A stretch of 64,000 nucleotides of DNA from JAMHWF01 sp048500255 (lineage in GTDB: Bacteria > Pseudomonadota > Gammaproteobacteria > Burkholderiales > Burkholderiaceae_C). The notes below the pieces were generated by a model that saw only the letters and a program-made list of their open reading frames with translations, did no database searches and was not told the origin of the DNA. This document shows positions 27,630-36,150 of this stretch, piece by piece. The translations under genes were made by a program, and so were the position numbers. Each line of letters starts with the position of its first letter. The stretch's first letter is position 1. Where the stretch lies: positions 620,001 through 684,000 of the forward strand of contig JASNYH010000002.1 of assembly GCA_048500255.1 (NCBI GenBank), read 5' to 3'.

Positions 27630-27698
27630 GGGACCCGCACGGTGAGCCGGTGAGAACTGTCGTCGTGAACTCACCCACGTCGGACCGGTGCGGGTGAG
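27630..27698 (-). promoter_or_regulatory. Putative expression platform of the SAH riboswitch
   Basis: On the minus strand the aptamer ends in CTCACC (27698-27693). One complementary GGTGAG (27675-27670) follows. Two more CTCACC copies occur at 27654-27649 and 27646-27641. In addition, ACCCGCAC (27695-27688) can pair with GTGCGGGT (27640-27633), just upstream of the ahcY start. The single GGTGAG can therefore pair with the aptamer or with downstream copies, which is what a switching platform needs. This is inferred by eye. Confidence 0.55.
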
Positions 27699-27762
27699 CG
27701 CGGTTGCAATGAGGGTTCCGAGCCTGGGGCCCTGGGCGGGCCTTGCAACGCTCCTCGGAATC
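27685..27762 (-). ncRNA. S-adenosylhomocysteine (SAH) riboswitch
   Basis: Read on the minus strand, the leader contains CCGAGGAGCGTTGCAA (27758-27743), then CCAGGCTCGG (27729-27720 region), then TTGCAACCGCGCTCACC (to 27693). CCGAG pairs with CTCGG, GAGCG with CGCTC, and the two TTGCAA-like stretches fit the conserved core of the SAH riboswitch known upstream of ahcY in beta- and gammaproteobacteria. SAH binding turns gene expression on in the characterised examples. The boundaries are approximate. It should control ahcY-metF. Confidence 0.9.
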
Positions 27763-27812
27763 TGGGCTGCATTGTAGCGGCGGCCCTGCGGGCCTGTGCA
27801 AGACTCGCGGCC

Positions 27813-28622
27813 ATGCCCACACCCCCCGACCCGCTGGATCGCCTGCCGGCGGACGCGGCGCGCGCCGTGCGCGGCGTGCTCACCGACATCGACGACACGC
27901 TGACGACGGCCGGCGCGATCACCGACGATGCACTGCAGGCGCTCGCCGCGCTGCGCGCCGCCGGCCTGCGCGTCGTCGCCGTCACCGGCCGGCCGAAGGG
28001 CTGGAGCGAGCCGATCGCGCGCTCGGCGCCGCTCGACGCCGTCGTCGCCGAGAACGGCGGCGTGGCGCTGTTCCGCGACGTGGCGACGGGCGAACTGCGC
28101 ATCGAATACGCCCAGGACGAGGCGACGCGCGAGCGCAACGCGCTGCGCCTGCGCGCCGCCGCCGGGCGCGTGCTGCGCGAAGTGCCCGGTGCGACGCTGG
28201 CGCGCGACAGCGCCGGCCGCCGCACCGACATCGCGGTCGACCACGCCGAGCACGCGACGTTGTCTGCCGAGCGCATCGCCGACGTCGTGCGCGTGATGCG
28301 CGACGAGGGACTCAACGCGACGGTGAGCTCGATCCACGTCAACGGCTGGATCGGCGAGCACGACAAGCTGAGTGGCGCGCGCTGGATCGTGCGCCGGCTG
28401 TGGGGCGACGACCTCGACGCGGCGCTCGCCGAGTGGCTCTACGTCGGCGACTCGACCAACGACGAGGCCATGTTCGCGCACTTCCCGCTGTCGGTCGGCG
28501 TCGCCAACCTGCGCCACTTCGCCGACCGGCTGCGCGTCTGGCCGGCCTATCTCGCGCGCGGCGAGCGTGGCGCCGGCTTCGCCGAGATCGCGCGGCGGCT
28601 GCTCGAGGCGCGCGCGGCATGA
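27813..28622 (+). CDS. HAD superfamily hydrolase, IIB type (Cof/MPGP-like)
   Basis: A 269-residue phosphatase-like protein. HAD motif I is DIDDTLT, motif II lies in VVAVTGRPKGW, and motif III/IV is YVGDSTNDEAMF. The cap region between them is of the IIB type found in mannosyl-3-phosphoglycerate phosphatase and sucrose phosphatase. The substrate is unknown, probably a small phosphorylated sugar. The stop overlaps the ATG of the following MFS gene, so transport and dephosphorylation may be linked. Confidence 0.85.
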   Translation: MPTPPDPLDRLPADAARAVRGVLTDIDDTLTTAGAITDDALQALAALRAAGLRVVAVTGRPKGWSEPIARSAPLDAVVAENGGVALFRDVATGELRIEYAQDEATRERNALRLRAAAGRVLREVPGATLARDSAGRRTDIAVDHAEHATLSAERIADVVRVMRDEGLNATVSSIHVNGWIGEHDKLSGARWIVRRLWGDDLDAALAEWLYVGDSTNDEAMFAHFPLSVGVANLRHFADRLRVWPAYLARGERGAGFAEIARRLLEARAA

Positions 28623-29830
28623 GCACGGACAGAAGCGTGCCGTCGCCCATCCTGATCGCCGCGGCGCTCGCGCTCGGCGCCGCCGTGTCGCTCGGCCTGG
28701 CGCGCTTCTCGTATGCGCTGCTGCTGCCGCCGATGCGCGCCGACCTCGGTTGGAGTTACTTCACGGCCGGCGCGATGAACACGGCCAACGCCGTCGGCTA
28801 CCTCGTCGGCGCGCTGCTGGCGCCGCGCTGGCTGGCGCGCCACGATGCGCGGCGCGTGCTGCTGGCCGGCGGCATCGGGAGCGCCGTCGTGCTGGCGGCG
28901 CACGGCGCCGTGCTCGGCGACGCGATGCTGCTCGCGCTGCGCCTGCTCGCCGGCATCGCCAGCGCCGCGACCTTCGTGTCGGGCGGGCTGCTGGCGGCGC
29001 GGCTGGGCGGAGCGCTGCCCTCGGACGGCGGCGCGCGGCTGCACGCCGGGCTGGTGCTGGGCATCTACTACGGCGGCACGGGCGTGGGCATCGTGGCGTC
29101 GGCACTCGTCGTACCGCCGCTGGCGTCGCTGTCGCTGGCGCACGCCTGGCAGTGGGCCTGGGTTGCGCTTGGCATCGCGGCGCTCTGCGCGACGGCGGCG
29201 ATGGCGCGCGGCACGCGCACGCTGGCCGCACCGCCGGTGGCCGCCGCCGCGCGCACGGCCACGCGCTGGGCGCCGCTCGCCTTCGGGCTGACGGGCTACC
29301 TGATGTTCGGCATCGGCTACATCGGCTACATGACGTTCGTCGTCACGCTGCTGCGCGAGCAGGGGCTGGCCGGCGGCCTGATCGTCGCCTTCTACGTGCT
29401 GCTGGGCGTCGGTGTCGTCGCGTCGTCGTGGCTGTGGGCCGGGCTGCTGCAGCGCGCACGCGGCGGCGGCGCGTTGGCGCTGCTCAACGGCCTGCTCGCC
29501 GTCGCGACGGCGCTGCCGGTGGCGAGCGCGCATCCGGTCGCCGTGTTCGTCTCGGGCGCGCTGTTCGGCAGCGTGTTCCTCTCCGTCGTCGCGTCGACGA
29601 CGGCGCTGGTGCGACACAACCTGACGGCCGCGTCGTGGCCGGGAGGCATCGCGGCGTTCACGATCGTCTTCGCAGCGGGGCAGATCGTCGGGCCGAGTCT
29701 CGTCGGCTGGGTCGCCGACGGCGCCGGCGGGCTCGAGCGCGGCTTCGTCTGGTCGGCCGCGGCGCTGGCGTTCGGTGCGCTGCTGGCGTGGCGGCAGCGG
29801 CCGCTTGGCGATCGGCCGCGCGTGCGTTGA
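28619..29830 (+). CDS. MFS transporter, YbfB/YjiJ family
   Basis: A 403-residue integral membrane protein with about 12 hydrophobic segments. It begins with GAAVSLGLARFSYALLLPPMRADLGW, the signature of the YbfB/YjiJ family, and AMNTANAVGYLVGALLAPRW follows. The ligand is unknown. It overlaps the upstream HAD phosphatase gene by 4 nt (ATGA). It ends 5 bp from the stop of a convergent hydrolase gene. Confidence 0.87.
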   Translation: MSTDRSVPSPILIAAALALGAAVSLGLARFSYALLLPPMRADLGWSYFTAGAMNTANAVGYLVGALLAPRWLARHDARRVLLAGGIGSAVVLAAHGAVLGDAMLLALRLLAGIASAATFVSGGLLAARLGGALPSDGGARLHAGLVLGIYYGGTGVGIVASALVVPPLASLSLAHAWQWAWVALGIAALCATAAMARGTRTLAAPPVAAAARTATRWAPLAFGLTGYLMFGIGYIGYMTFVVTLLREQGLAGGLIVAFYVLLGVGVVASSWLWAGLLQRARGGGALALLNGLLAVATALPVASAHPVAVFVSGALFGSVFLSVVASTTALVRHNLTAASWPGGIAAFTIVFAAGQIVGPSLVGWVADGAGGLERGFVWSAAALAFGALLAWRQRPLGDRPRVR

Positions 29831-29835
29831 GCCGG

Positions 29836-30636
29836 TCAGCGCGTGCGCCGCTGCAACGCGGGCGGGTCGCCGGCGACGAGGAAGGCGCCGACCTGGCCGT
29901 TGAACTCGTCGGCGCACTCGACGTTCGACAGATGCGCGCAGGGCAGCTCGAGGTGGCGCGCGCCGATCGCCTGCGCCAGCTCCTGCAGGTGTTCGGGCGG
30001 CGCCGCGGCGTCGTGCGCGCCGCCGACGACGAGCGCCGGGCAGCGCACCGCGGCGACGAGCGGGCGGCCGTCGAAGTCGCGCACCGCGGCGCCGGCCGCG
30101 GCATAGCCTTCGGCGCTGGTCTGGCCGATCATGGCGCGCACGGCAGCGACGGCGTCGGGCGCCGCGGCGCGGAACGCGGGCGTGAACCAGCGCTCGAGCG
30201 TCGCGTCGGCGACCGCCGCGACGCCTTGCGCGCGCACCGTCGCGATGCGACCGGGCCAGACGGCGCGCGTCTCGTCGCTCTGGTACCAGCGCGAGTTGGC
30301 GATGACGAGGCGCTCGACGCGCTGCGGCGCCGTCGCGGCGAGCTGCAGGCCGACCAGTCCGCCGAGCGACAGCCCGACGAAGCGGAACGTGCCGATGTCC
30401 CGCGCATCGAGCGCCGCGAGCAGGGCGCGCGCGATGGCGTCGCCCGAATCTGCAGCGCCGGCATCGCTCGTGCCGCCGTGGCCGGCGTAGTCGAAGCGCA
30501 CGACGCGCTGCCGCAGGCCCCAGGCGGCGACCTGCGACGCCCACAGGTCGCGGCTCGCGGCCAGCGAATTGGCGAGCACGACGACGGGGCCGCGCGACGG
30601 GCCGTCGATCGTCAGCTTGGGTGGCGACGCGTTCAT
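29836..30636 (-). CDS. Alpha/beta hydrolase, 3-oxoadipate enol-lactonase-like
   Basis: A 266-residue alpha/beta-hydrolase fold. The nucleophile elbow is GLSLGG, the acid is likely the Asp of GGAHDAAAP, and the His is in CAHLSNVE. The pattern LANSLAASRDLW near the start and HLSNVE near the end are close to PcaD, which opens the enol-lactone ring in protocatechuate degradation. No other pca genes are near, so the substrate is uncertain. Confidence 0.8.
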   Translation of the reverse strand: MNASPPKLTIDGPSRGPVVVLANSLAASRDLWASQVAAWGLRQRVVRFDYAGHGGTSDAGAADSGDAIARALLAALDARDIGTFRFVGLSLGGLVGLQLAATAPQRVERLVIANSRWYQSDETRAVWPGRIATVRAQGVAAVADATLERWFTPAFRAAAPDAVAAVRAMIGQTSAEGYAAAGAAVRDFDGRPLVAAVRCPALVVGGAHDAAAPPEHLQELAQAIGARHLELPCAHLSNVECADEFNGQVGAFLVAGDPPALQRRTR

Positions 30637-30765
30637 CTCTTGCGGGGCTCCGGCTGCAGTGGCGCCAGCGTAGCGCGCGCCGGCCGATCGCGCGAGACGA
30701 CACGGCGCGCGTGCGAGGGATCAGAATGACAGCTTCGACAACAACGCAGATCGAGGAGCATCGCC

Positions 30766-32082
30766 ATGGCCAGCCCCGCTGTCCGCATCGTCGCCGGCAT
30801 CGCCGCGACCGCCCTGACCGCCGGCGGCGCAGTTGCGCAAGGCAGCGCCAATGCCGCCCCGCCGCGCGCCCAGGCCTGGATCGACGTGGCCACCTACAGC
30901 GGCTTCGGCATGCCGATGGGCGGCATGGGCGGGCCGGGCGGCGGCGCCAGCCCGATGTCGATGCTCGGCGGCCTGCTCGGCGGCGGCGGCAAGGGCGAGA
31001 ACCGCTTCGGCAACACGCAGTCGGCGGCCGCCGGCAGCTGGGTCGACGTGACGCTCATGACGCGCGACAACCCCTCGCTGGCACAGGCGCAGCAGGCGGT
31101 GCCGGCGGGCTTTCTCGGCACGCCGCTGCAGCTGCAGGCGCCCAAGGACGTGAAGGCGCCGCCGCCCGAGCGCGGCGACGACCAGCCCGAGCCGCAGGAA
31201 TACGAGCGACCGCGCGGCAAGCTGATGCTCTACTGGGGTTGCGGTGCGACGGTGCGCCCCGGCCAGCCCAAGGTGCTCGACATGGCGACGGCGACGCCGG
31301 CCGACCTCGGTCGCTTCTTCCAGTCGCGCCGCGCGACGACGCGCGGCACGCACAGCGCGCCGGGCCGCCCGGTGTGGCCGAGCCCGGCCGACACGCGCAT
31401 GGTGCCGGCCGGCGCGTCGCTCGTCGGCGAGCACGCCTTCAGCGGCAGCGGCGTGCCCGAGCCGTTCCGCTTCCAGATCCCGCCGGCGCAGGACCTGATG
31501 CCGCCGCTCGACGTGCAGCAGCGCGACAACGCCGGCGCGCTCGAGCTGAGCTGGCGCGGCCTGCCGACGGCGCGCGCCTACTTCGCCGCCGGCATGGGTG
31601 CCGCGGGCCAGAGCGAGATGGTGATCTGGACGTCGAGCGAGCTGCCCGAAACCGGCTTCGGCCTGATCGACTACCAGCCCAATGCGTCGATCGACCGCTG
31701 GCTGCGCGACAAGGTGCTGCTGCCGGCGAACGCGACGCAGTGCACCGTGCCCAAGGGCGTGTTCGCCGGCGAGGGCGCGATGCTGCGCGTCATCGCCTAC
31801 GGCAGCGAGCTCAACCTCGCGCATCCGCCGCGCCCGGCGGATCCGAAGGTGCGCTGGGAGCCGGTGTGGGCCGCCAAGGTGCGCGTCAAGTCGGTCGCCA
31901 GCCTGATGATGGGCATGCCGTCGATGCCGCCGGGCCAGGCGCCCGAGCGCCAGCAGCGGCAGCCGCCGCGCATGCCGGCTGCGGCCGATGCGCCGCCCTC
32001 CGACGGCCAGGCGCAGGATCAGCAGCCGCAGCAGCCCGGCGTCAACCCGATCGGCGTGCTCAAGGGCATCTTCGGGCGCTAG
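30766..32082 (+). CDS. Exported protein of unknown function, Gly/Met-rich N region and Pro/Gln-rich tail
   Basis: A 438-residue protein with a signal peptide (cleavage near GAVAQ-GS). A Gly/Met-rich segment follows (GMPMGGMGGPGGG, about 45-75), then a central region with strands. The tail is Pro/Gln-rich (about 385-425) before a final GVLKGIFGR. Two domains with repeated wording (YEAR-type Ig-like spacing around WRGLPTARAYFAAGMG) suggest a beta fold. GAGGAG lies 7 nt before the ATG. I do not recognise the family. It is followed closely by metK on the other strand. Confidence 0.7.
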   Translation: MASPAVRIVAGIAATALTAGGAVAQGSANAAPPRAQAWIDVATYSGFGMPMGGMGGPGGGASPMSMLGGLLGGGGKGENRFGNTQSAAAGSWVDVTLMTRDNPSLAQAQQAVPAGFLGTPLQLQAPKDVKAPPPERGDDQPEPQEYERPRGKLMLYWGCGATVRPGQPKVLDMATATPADLGRFFQSRRATTRGTHSAPGRPVWPSPADTRMVPAGASLVGEHAFSGSGVPEPFRFQIPPAQDLMPPLDVQQRDNAGALELSWRGLPTARAYFAAGMGAAGQSEMVIWTSSELPETGFGLIDYQPNASIDRWLRDKVLLPANATQCTVPKGVFAGEGAMLRVIAYGSELNLAHPPRPADPKVRWEPVWAAKVRVKSVASLMMGMPSMPPGQAPERQQRQPPRMPAAADAPPSDGQAQDQQPQQPGVNPIGVLKGIFGR

Positions 32083-32133
32083 GAACGAAACGGGGCGGCT
32101 CGCGCCGCCCCGTTCACTTGGCGTGTTGCCCGC

Positions 32134-33315
32134 TCAAAGACCGGCTGCGGCGCGCAGTGCCTTGGCCTTGTCGGTGCGCTCCCACGTGAACTCCGGCTCC
32201 TCGCGGCCGAAGTGGCCGTAGGCGGCCGTCTTCTCGTAGATCGGGCGCTGCAGGTCGAGCATCTGGATGATGCCCTTGGGCCGCAGGTCGAAGTGCGCCG
32301 CGACCAGCTCGGCGAGCTGCGCGTCGTCGATCACGCCCGTGCCCTTGGTCGACACCGTGATGTTCATCGGCCGCGCGACACCGATCGCATAGGCGACCTG
32401 GATCTGGCACTGCTTGGCCAGCCCCGCGGCGACGACGTTCTTGGCGACGTAGCGCGCGGCATAGGCGGCCGAGCGGTCGACCTTCGTCGGATCCTTGCCC
32501 GAGAACGCGCCGCCGCCGTGTGGACAGGCGCCGCCGTAGGTGTCGACGATGATCTTGCGGCCGGTCAGGCCGCAGTCGCCCTGCGGGCCGCCGACGACGA
32601 AGCGGCCGGTCGGGTTGATCAGGTAGCGCGTGTCCTTGATCCACTCCTTGGGCAGCACGGGCTTGATGATCTCCTCGATGATCGCCTCGACGAACGAAGC
32701 CTTCATCTTCTTGGGCGTCTCGCTCTGGTCGGGGCTGTGCTGCGTCGACAGCACGACGGTGTCGATCGAGTGCGGCTTGCCGTCGACGTAGCGCATCGTC
32801 ACCTGGCTCTTCGCGTCGGGGCGCAGGAAGGGCAGGCGCCCGTCCTTGCGCAGCTGCGCCTGGCGCTCGACGAGGCGGTGCGCGTAGTAGATCGGCGCAG
32901 GCATCAGCTCGGGCGTCTCGTCGCAGGCGTAGCCGAACATCAGGCCCTGGTCGCCTGCGCCGGTGTTGAGATGGTCGTCGCTCGCCTGGTCGACGCCCTG
33001 CGCGATGTCGTTCGATTGCTTGTCGTAGGCCACGAGCACGGCGCAGCCCTTGTAGTCGATGCCGTACTCGGTGTTGTCGTAGCCGATGCGCTTGATCGTG
33101 TTGCGCGCCACCTCGATGTAGTCGACGTGGGCATTCGTCGTGATCTCGCCGGCCAGCACGACGAGGCCGGTGTTGGCCAGCGTCTCGGCGGCGACGCGCG
33201 AGCGCGGGTCCTGCGCGAGGATGGCGTCGAGGATCGCGTCGGACACCTGGTCCGCGAGCTTGTCGGGATGGCCTTCCGAGACCGATTCGGACGTGAAGAG
33301 ATAGTCGTTCGCCAC
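32134..33315 (-). CDS. metK: S-adenosylmethionine synthetase MetK
   Basis: MetK makes SAM from methionine and ATP. The 393-residue protein has FTSESVSEGHPDKLADQ, the signature GAGDQGLMFGYA, and the phosphate-binding GGGAFSGKDPTKVDRSAAY. The start is GTG at 33315, giving MANDYLF; a GGAG lies 8 nt upstream. A TATAAT hexamer (33441-33436) could be the -10, which leaves a leader of about 110 nt with a hairpin beside the ribosome site. It diverges from the lpxL-like genes, a common Burkholderiales arrangement. Confidence 0.97.
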   Translation of the reverse strand: MANDYLFTSESVSEGHPDKLADQVSDAILDAILAQDPRSRVAAETLANTGLVVLAGEITTNAHVDYIEVARNTIKRIGYDNTEYGIDYKGCAVLVAYDKQSNDIAQGVDQASDDHLNTGAGDQGLMFGYACDETPELMPAPIYYAHRLVERQAQLRKDGRLPFLRPDAKSQVTMRYVDGKPHSIDTVVLSTQHSPDQSETPKKMKASFVEAIIEEIIKPVLPKEWIKDTRYLINPTGRFVVGGPQGDCGLTGRKIIVDTYGGACPHGGGAFSGKDPTKVDRSAAYAARYVAKNVVAAGLAKQCQIQVAYAIGVARPMNITVSTKGTGVIDDAQLAELVAAHFDLRPKGIIQMLDLQRPIYEKTAAYGHFGREEPEFTWERTDKAKALRAAAGL

Positions 33316-33327
33316 TGGGTAGACTCC

Positions 33328-33354
33328 GTCTGGTTGCAAGATGCGTCGCCAGAC
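33328..33354 (-). promoter_or_regulatory. metK leader hairpin next to the ribosome-binding site
   Basis: On the minus strand GTCTGG (33354-33349) pairs with CCAGAC (33333-33328), with a 15-nt loop. The stem ends exactly at the GGAG (33327-33324) that serves metK. A structure abutting the ribosome site could regulate translation. It does not match any SAM riboswitch class I can recall. Confidence 0.4.
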
Positions 33355-33449
33355 CTTGGGAGAGTGCGCGGCGAACGCTTTAGCGGAAATTTCTGGATCG
33401 CCCCGCAAGTAGTTCGGTAACTCGGCGATGCGCGGATTATAGAAAAAGC

Positions 33450-34340
33450 ATGTTGGCCCGGGTCGTACGCTGGCTATCGCGGATGCCGTTGCGCTTCCTT
33501 CATCTGTGGGGGGGCTGGCTGGGCTGGCTGGCCTATGCGCTGTCGCCCGTCTATCGGCGCCGCTTCGTCGCGCACGCCACGCAGGCCGGCGTGCCGCGCG
33601 AGCGCTGGCGCCCCGCCATCGCCGAGGCCGGCCGCATGGTGATGGAGCTGCCCTACCTCTGGCTGCGCCCGGCCGACGATCCGATCTCCAAGCGCGTCAC
33701 CTGGGTCGGGCTCGACGTCGTCGAAGCCGCGCTCGAGCGCGCGCGCGAGCGCGGGCGCGGCATCGTGTTCCTGACGCCGCACCTCGGCGCCTTCGAGGTG
33801 ACGGCGCAGGCCTATGCCGAGCGCTACGGCCGCGACAGCCCGGTGACGGTGCTGTACCGGCCGTCGCGCCAGCCGTGGCTGCGCGAGCTGGTCGACACGG
33901 CCCGCGACCGGCCCGGGCTGGCCACCGCACCGGCGTCGCTGGCCGGCGTGCGGCAGATGATGCGGGCGCTGCGCCGCGGCGAGGCCGTCGGCCTGCTGCC
34001 CGACCAGGTTCCGCCCGACGGCATGGGCGTGTGGGCGCCGTTCTTCGGCCGCCCGGCCTACACGATGACGCTCGCCGCGCGCCTCGCGCAGCAGACCGGC
34101 GCCGAGATCGTGCTGATGCGCTGCGAGCGCCTGGCGCGCGGCACCGGCTACGCGCTGCACGTTTCGGCGCTCGGCGAGCCGCTGCCCGAAGGCGACGCGG
34201 CCGACGAGGCGCACCAGATCGCCTGCGCCGCGGTGATCAATCGCGCGATGGAGCGCCTGGTGCTCGAGTCGCCCGGCCAGTACCTGTGGGGCTACCACCG
34301 CTACAAGGCGCCGCGCGGCGCGGCGGCGGTGGCTGCATGA
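33450..34340 (+). CDS. lpxL: Lysophospholipid/lipid A acyltransferase (LpxL/HtrB-like, first copy)
   Basis: A 296-residue inner-membrane acyltransferase of the HtrB family, which adds a secondary acyl chain to the lipid A precursor. An N-terminal hydrophobic anchor (FLHLWGGWLGWLAYAL) is followed by the catalytic H-x4-E/D motif (HLGAFE), the VLYRPSRQPWL strand, LLPDQVPPDGMG, and PFFGRPAYT. The ATG overlaps no other gene. An ATTATAG stretch lies a few bases upstream, shared with the metK promoter. The stop overlaps the next acyltransferase by 4 nt. Confidence 0.9.
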   Translation: MLARVVRWLSRMPLRFLHLWGGWLGWLAYALSPVYRRRFVAHATQAGVPRERWRPAIAEAGRMVMELPYLWLRPADDPISKRVTWVGLDVVEAALERARERGRGIVFLTPHLGAFEVTAQAYAERYGRDSPVTVLYRPSRQPWLRELVDTARDRPGLATAPASLAGVRQMMRALRRGEAVGLLPDQVPPDGMGVWAPFFGRPAYTMTLAARLAQQTGAEIVLMRCERLARGTGYALHVSALGEPLPEGDAADEAHQIACAAVINRAMERLVLESPGQYLWGYHRYKAPRGAAAVAA

Positions 34341-35221
34341 CGGGGCTCGCGTCGCGCGGCTTCGTCGCGCTGCTGTGGCTGCTTCACTGGCTGCCGCTGC
34401 CCGTGCTGGCGCCGCTCGGGCGCGCGCTCGGCATGCTGCTCTATGGGCTGGTGCGCTCGCGCCGGCGCATCGCGCTGCGCAACCTGGAGCTGTGCTTTCC
34501 CGAATGGCCCGAGGCGCGGCGGCGCGCTCTCGCCTTCGAGCACTTCCAGTGGCTGGCGCGCAGCATCCTCGAGCGCGGCGTGCTGTGGTACGCGTCGCCA
34601 GAACGACTGCGCCGCCTGATCCGCGTCGAGGGCGATGTGCGCCTCGCCGAACGCAGCGAGCGACCCGTGATGTGGCTGGTGCCGCACTTCATGGCGCTCG
34701 ACGTCGCCGGCAGCGCGACGCAGCTGTGCCAGAAGCAGCCCGTCGCATCGATCTACCAGACGCAGGCCAACGCCGTGATGGACGAGGCGATCCGGCGTGG
34801 CCGAGTGCGCTTCGGCAACGGCGCCATCTTTCCGCGCAGTGATTCGTCCAAGCCGCTGATCCGCGCGATCCGCAAGCGCTGGGCCTTCTTCAACCTGCCC
34901 GACATGGACTTCGGCGTCAAGGACGCGGCCTTCGTGCCCTTCTTCGGCGTGCCGGCATCGACGCTGCTCGCGCCGTCGCGCATGGCGCGCGCGCTCGGCA
35001 TGGCGGTGCAGCCGGTGGTCGGCGAGATGCTGCCCGGCGGGCGCGGCTACGTCGTGCGCTTCGAGCCGCCGTGGAGCGACTTCCCGACCGACGACGCGCT
35101 CGCCGACACGCTGCGCATGAACCGCTGGATCGAGCACGAGATCCGCCGCAATCCCGCGCAGTACTTGTGGGTGCACAAGCGCTTCAAGACCCGCCCGCCC
35201 GGCGAACCTTCGCTGTACTGA
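34337..35221 (+). CDS. Lysophospholipid/lipid A acyltransferase (LpxL/LpxM-like, second copy)
   Basis: A 294-residue paralog of the preceding gene: N-terminal hydrophobic segment, catalytic HFMALD (H-x4-D), SIYQTQAN, LPDMDFGVKDAAFVPFFG. The catalytic acid differs (Asp here, Glu in the first copy as read from HLGAFE). The two probably transfer different secondary acyl chains or act on different lipids. The ATG overlaps the first copy's stop. dapF follows after 50 bp. Confidence 0.9.
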   Translation: MTGLASRGFVALLWLLHWLPLPVLAPLGRALGMLLYGLVRSRRRIALRNLELCFPEWPEARRRALAFEHFQWLARSILERGVLWYASPERLRRLIRVEGDVRLAERSERPVMWLVPHFMALDVAGSATQLCQKQPVASIYQTQANAVMDEAIRRGRVRFGNGAIFPRSDSSKPLIRAIRKRWAFFNLPDMDFGVKDAAFVPFFGVPASTLLAPSRMARALGMAVQPVVGEMLPGGRGYVVRFEPPWSDFPTDDALADTLRMNRWIEHEIRRNPAQYLWVHKRFKTRPPGEPSLY

Positions 35222-35271
35222 CGACGCCGCCGCTCGGCGGCCCGCGGCTCGCGCGCGGCCATAATCGCCTC

Positions 35272-36150
35272 ATGAGGCTGCGCTTCACCAAGATGCAAGG
35301 CGCGGGCAACGACTTCGTCGTGCTCGACGCGACGCGCGCGCCGATCGCGCTCGACGCCGCCGTGGTGCGTCGCCTCGGTGACCGCCGCTTCGGCGTCGGC
35401 GCCGACCAGATCCTCGTCGTCGAGCCCAGCGCGACGCCGGGAGTCGATTTCCGCTATCGCATCTACAACAACTGCGGCGACGAGGTCGAGCAGTGCGGCA
35501 ACGGCGCGCGCTGCTTCGTGCGCTATGTGCACGACAAGGGCCTGTCGCCGAAGACGACGCTGCGCGTCGAGACGATGAATTCGCTGATCGAGCTGCGCCT
35601 GCAACCCGACGGCCGCGTCGCCGTCGACATGGGCGCGCCGATCTTCGACCTGGCGCGCGTGCCGTTCGACGCCGCGGGCCTCGTGCCGCGCGACGTTCAC
35701 GGCTGGCCGGTCTGGCCGCTCGAGATCGACGGCCAGGCGGTCGAGGCCGCCGTGCTGTCGATGGGCAATCCGCACGCCGTGATCGACGTGCGCCAGTTCG
35801 GCGTCGTCGACGTCGACGACGCGCCGGTGGCGACGATCGGCCCGCGCGTCGAGGCGCATGCGCGCTTCCCGCGCAAGGTCAACGCCGGCTTCGTGCAGGT
35901 CGTCTCGCGCAGCCGCATCCGGCTGCGCGTGCACGAGCGCGGCGCCGGCGAGACGCTGGCCTGCGGCACCGGCGCCTGCGCCGCCGTCGTCGCCGGCATC
36001 CGCCAGGGCTGGCTCGATGCGCGCGTCGACGTCGACACGCGCGGCGGGCGGCTGACGATCGAGTGGCCCGGCGGCGGGGCCGACACCGCGGCGCACGTCG
36101 TGATGACGGGGCCGGCCGAGACCGTTTTCGAAGGAGAGATCGAACTGTGA
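35272..36150 (+). CDS. dapF: Diaminopimelate epimerase DapF
   Basis: DapF interconverts LL- and meso-diaminopimelate for lysine and peptidoglycan. The 292-residue protein has both catalytic cysteines in standard contexts: QCGNGARCF and ACGTGACAA. FTKMQGAGNDFVVLD is the classic N terminus. A CATAAT hexamer (35260-35265) ends 6 nt before the ATG without a ribosome site, so leaderless initiation is likely. The stop overlaps the GTG of the DUF484 gene. Confidence 0.97.
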   Translation: MRLRFTKMQGAGNDFVVLDATRAPIALDAAVVRRLGDRRFGVGADQILVVEPSATPGVDFRYRIYNNCGDEVEQCGNGARCFVRYVHDKGLSPKTTLRVETMNSLIELRLQPDGRVAVDMGAPIFDLARVPFDAAGLVPRDVHGWPVWPLEIDGQAVEAAVLSMGNPHAVIDVRQFGVVDVDDAPVATIGPRVEAHARFPRKVNAGFVQVVSRSRIRLRVHERGAGETLACGTGACAAVVAGIRQGWLDARVDVDTRGGRLTIEWPGGGADTAAHVVMTGPAETVFEGEIEL

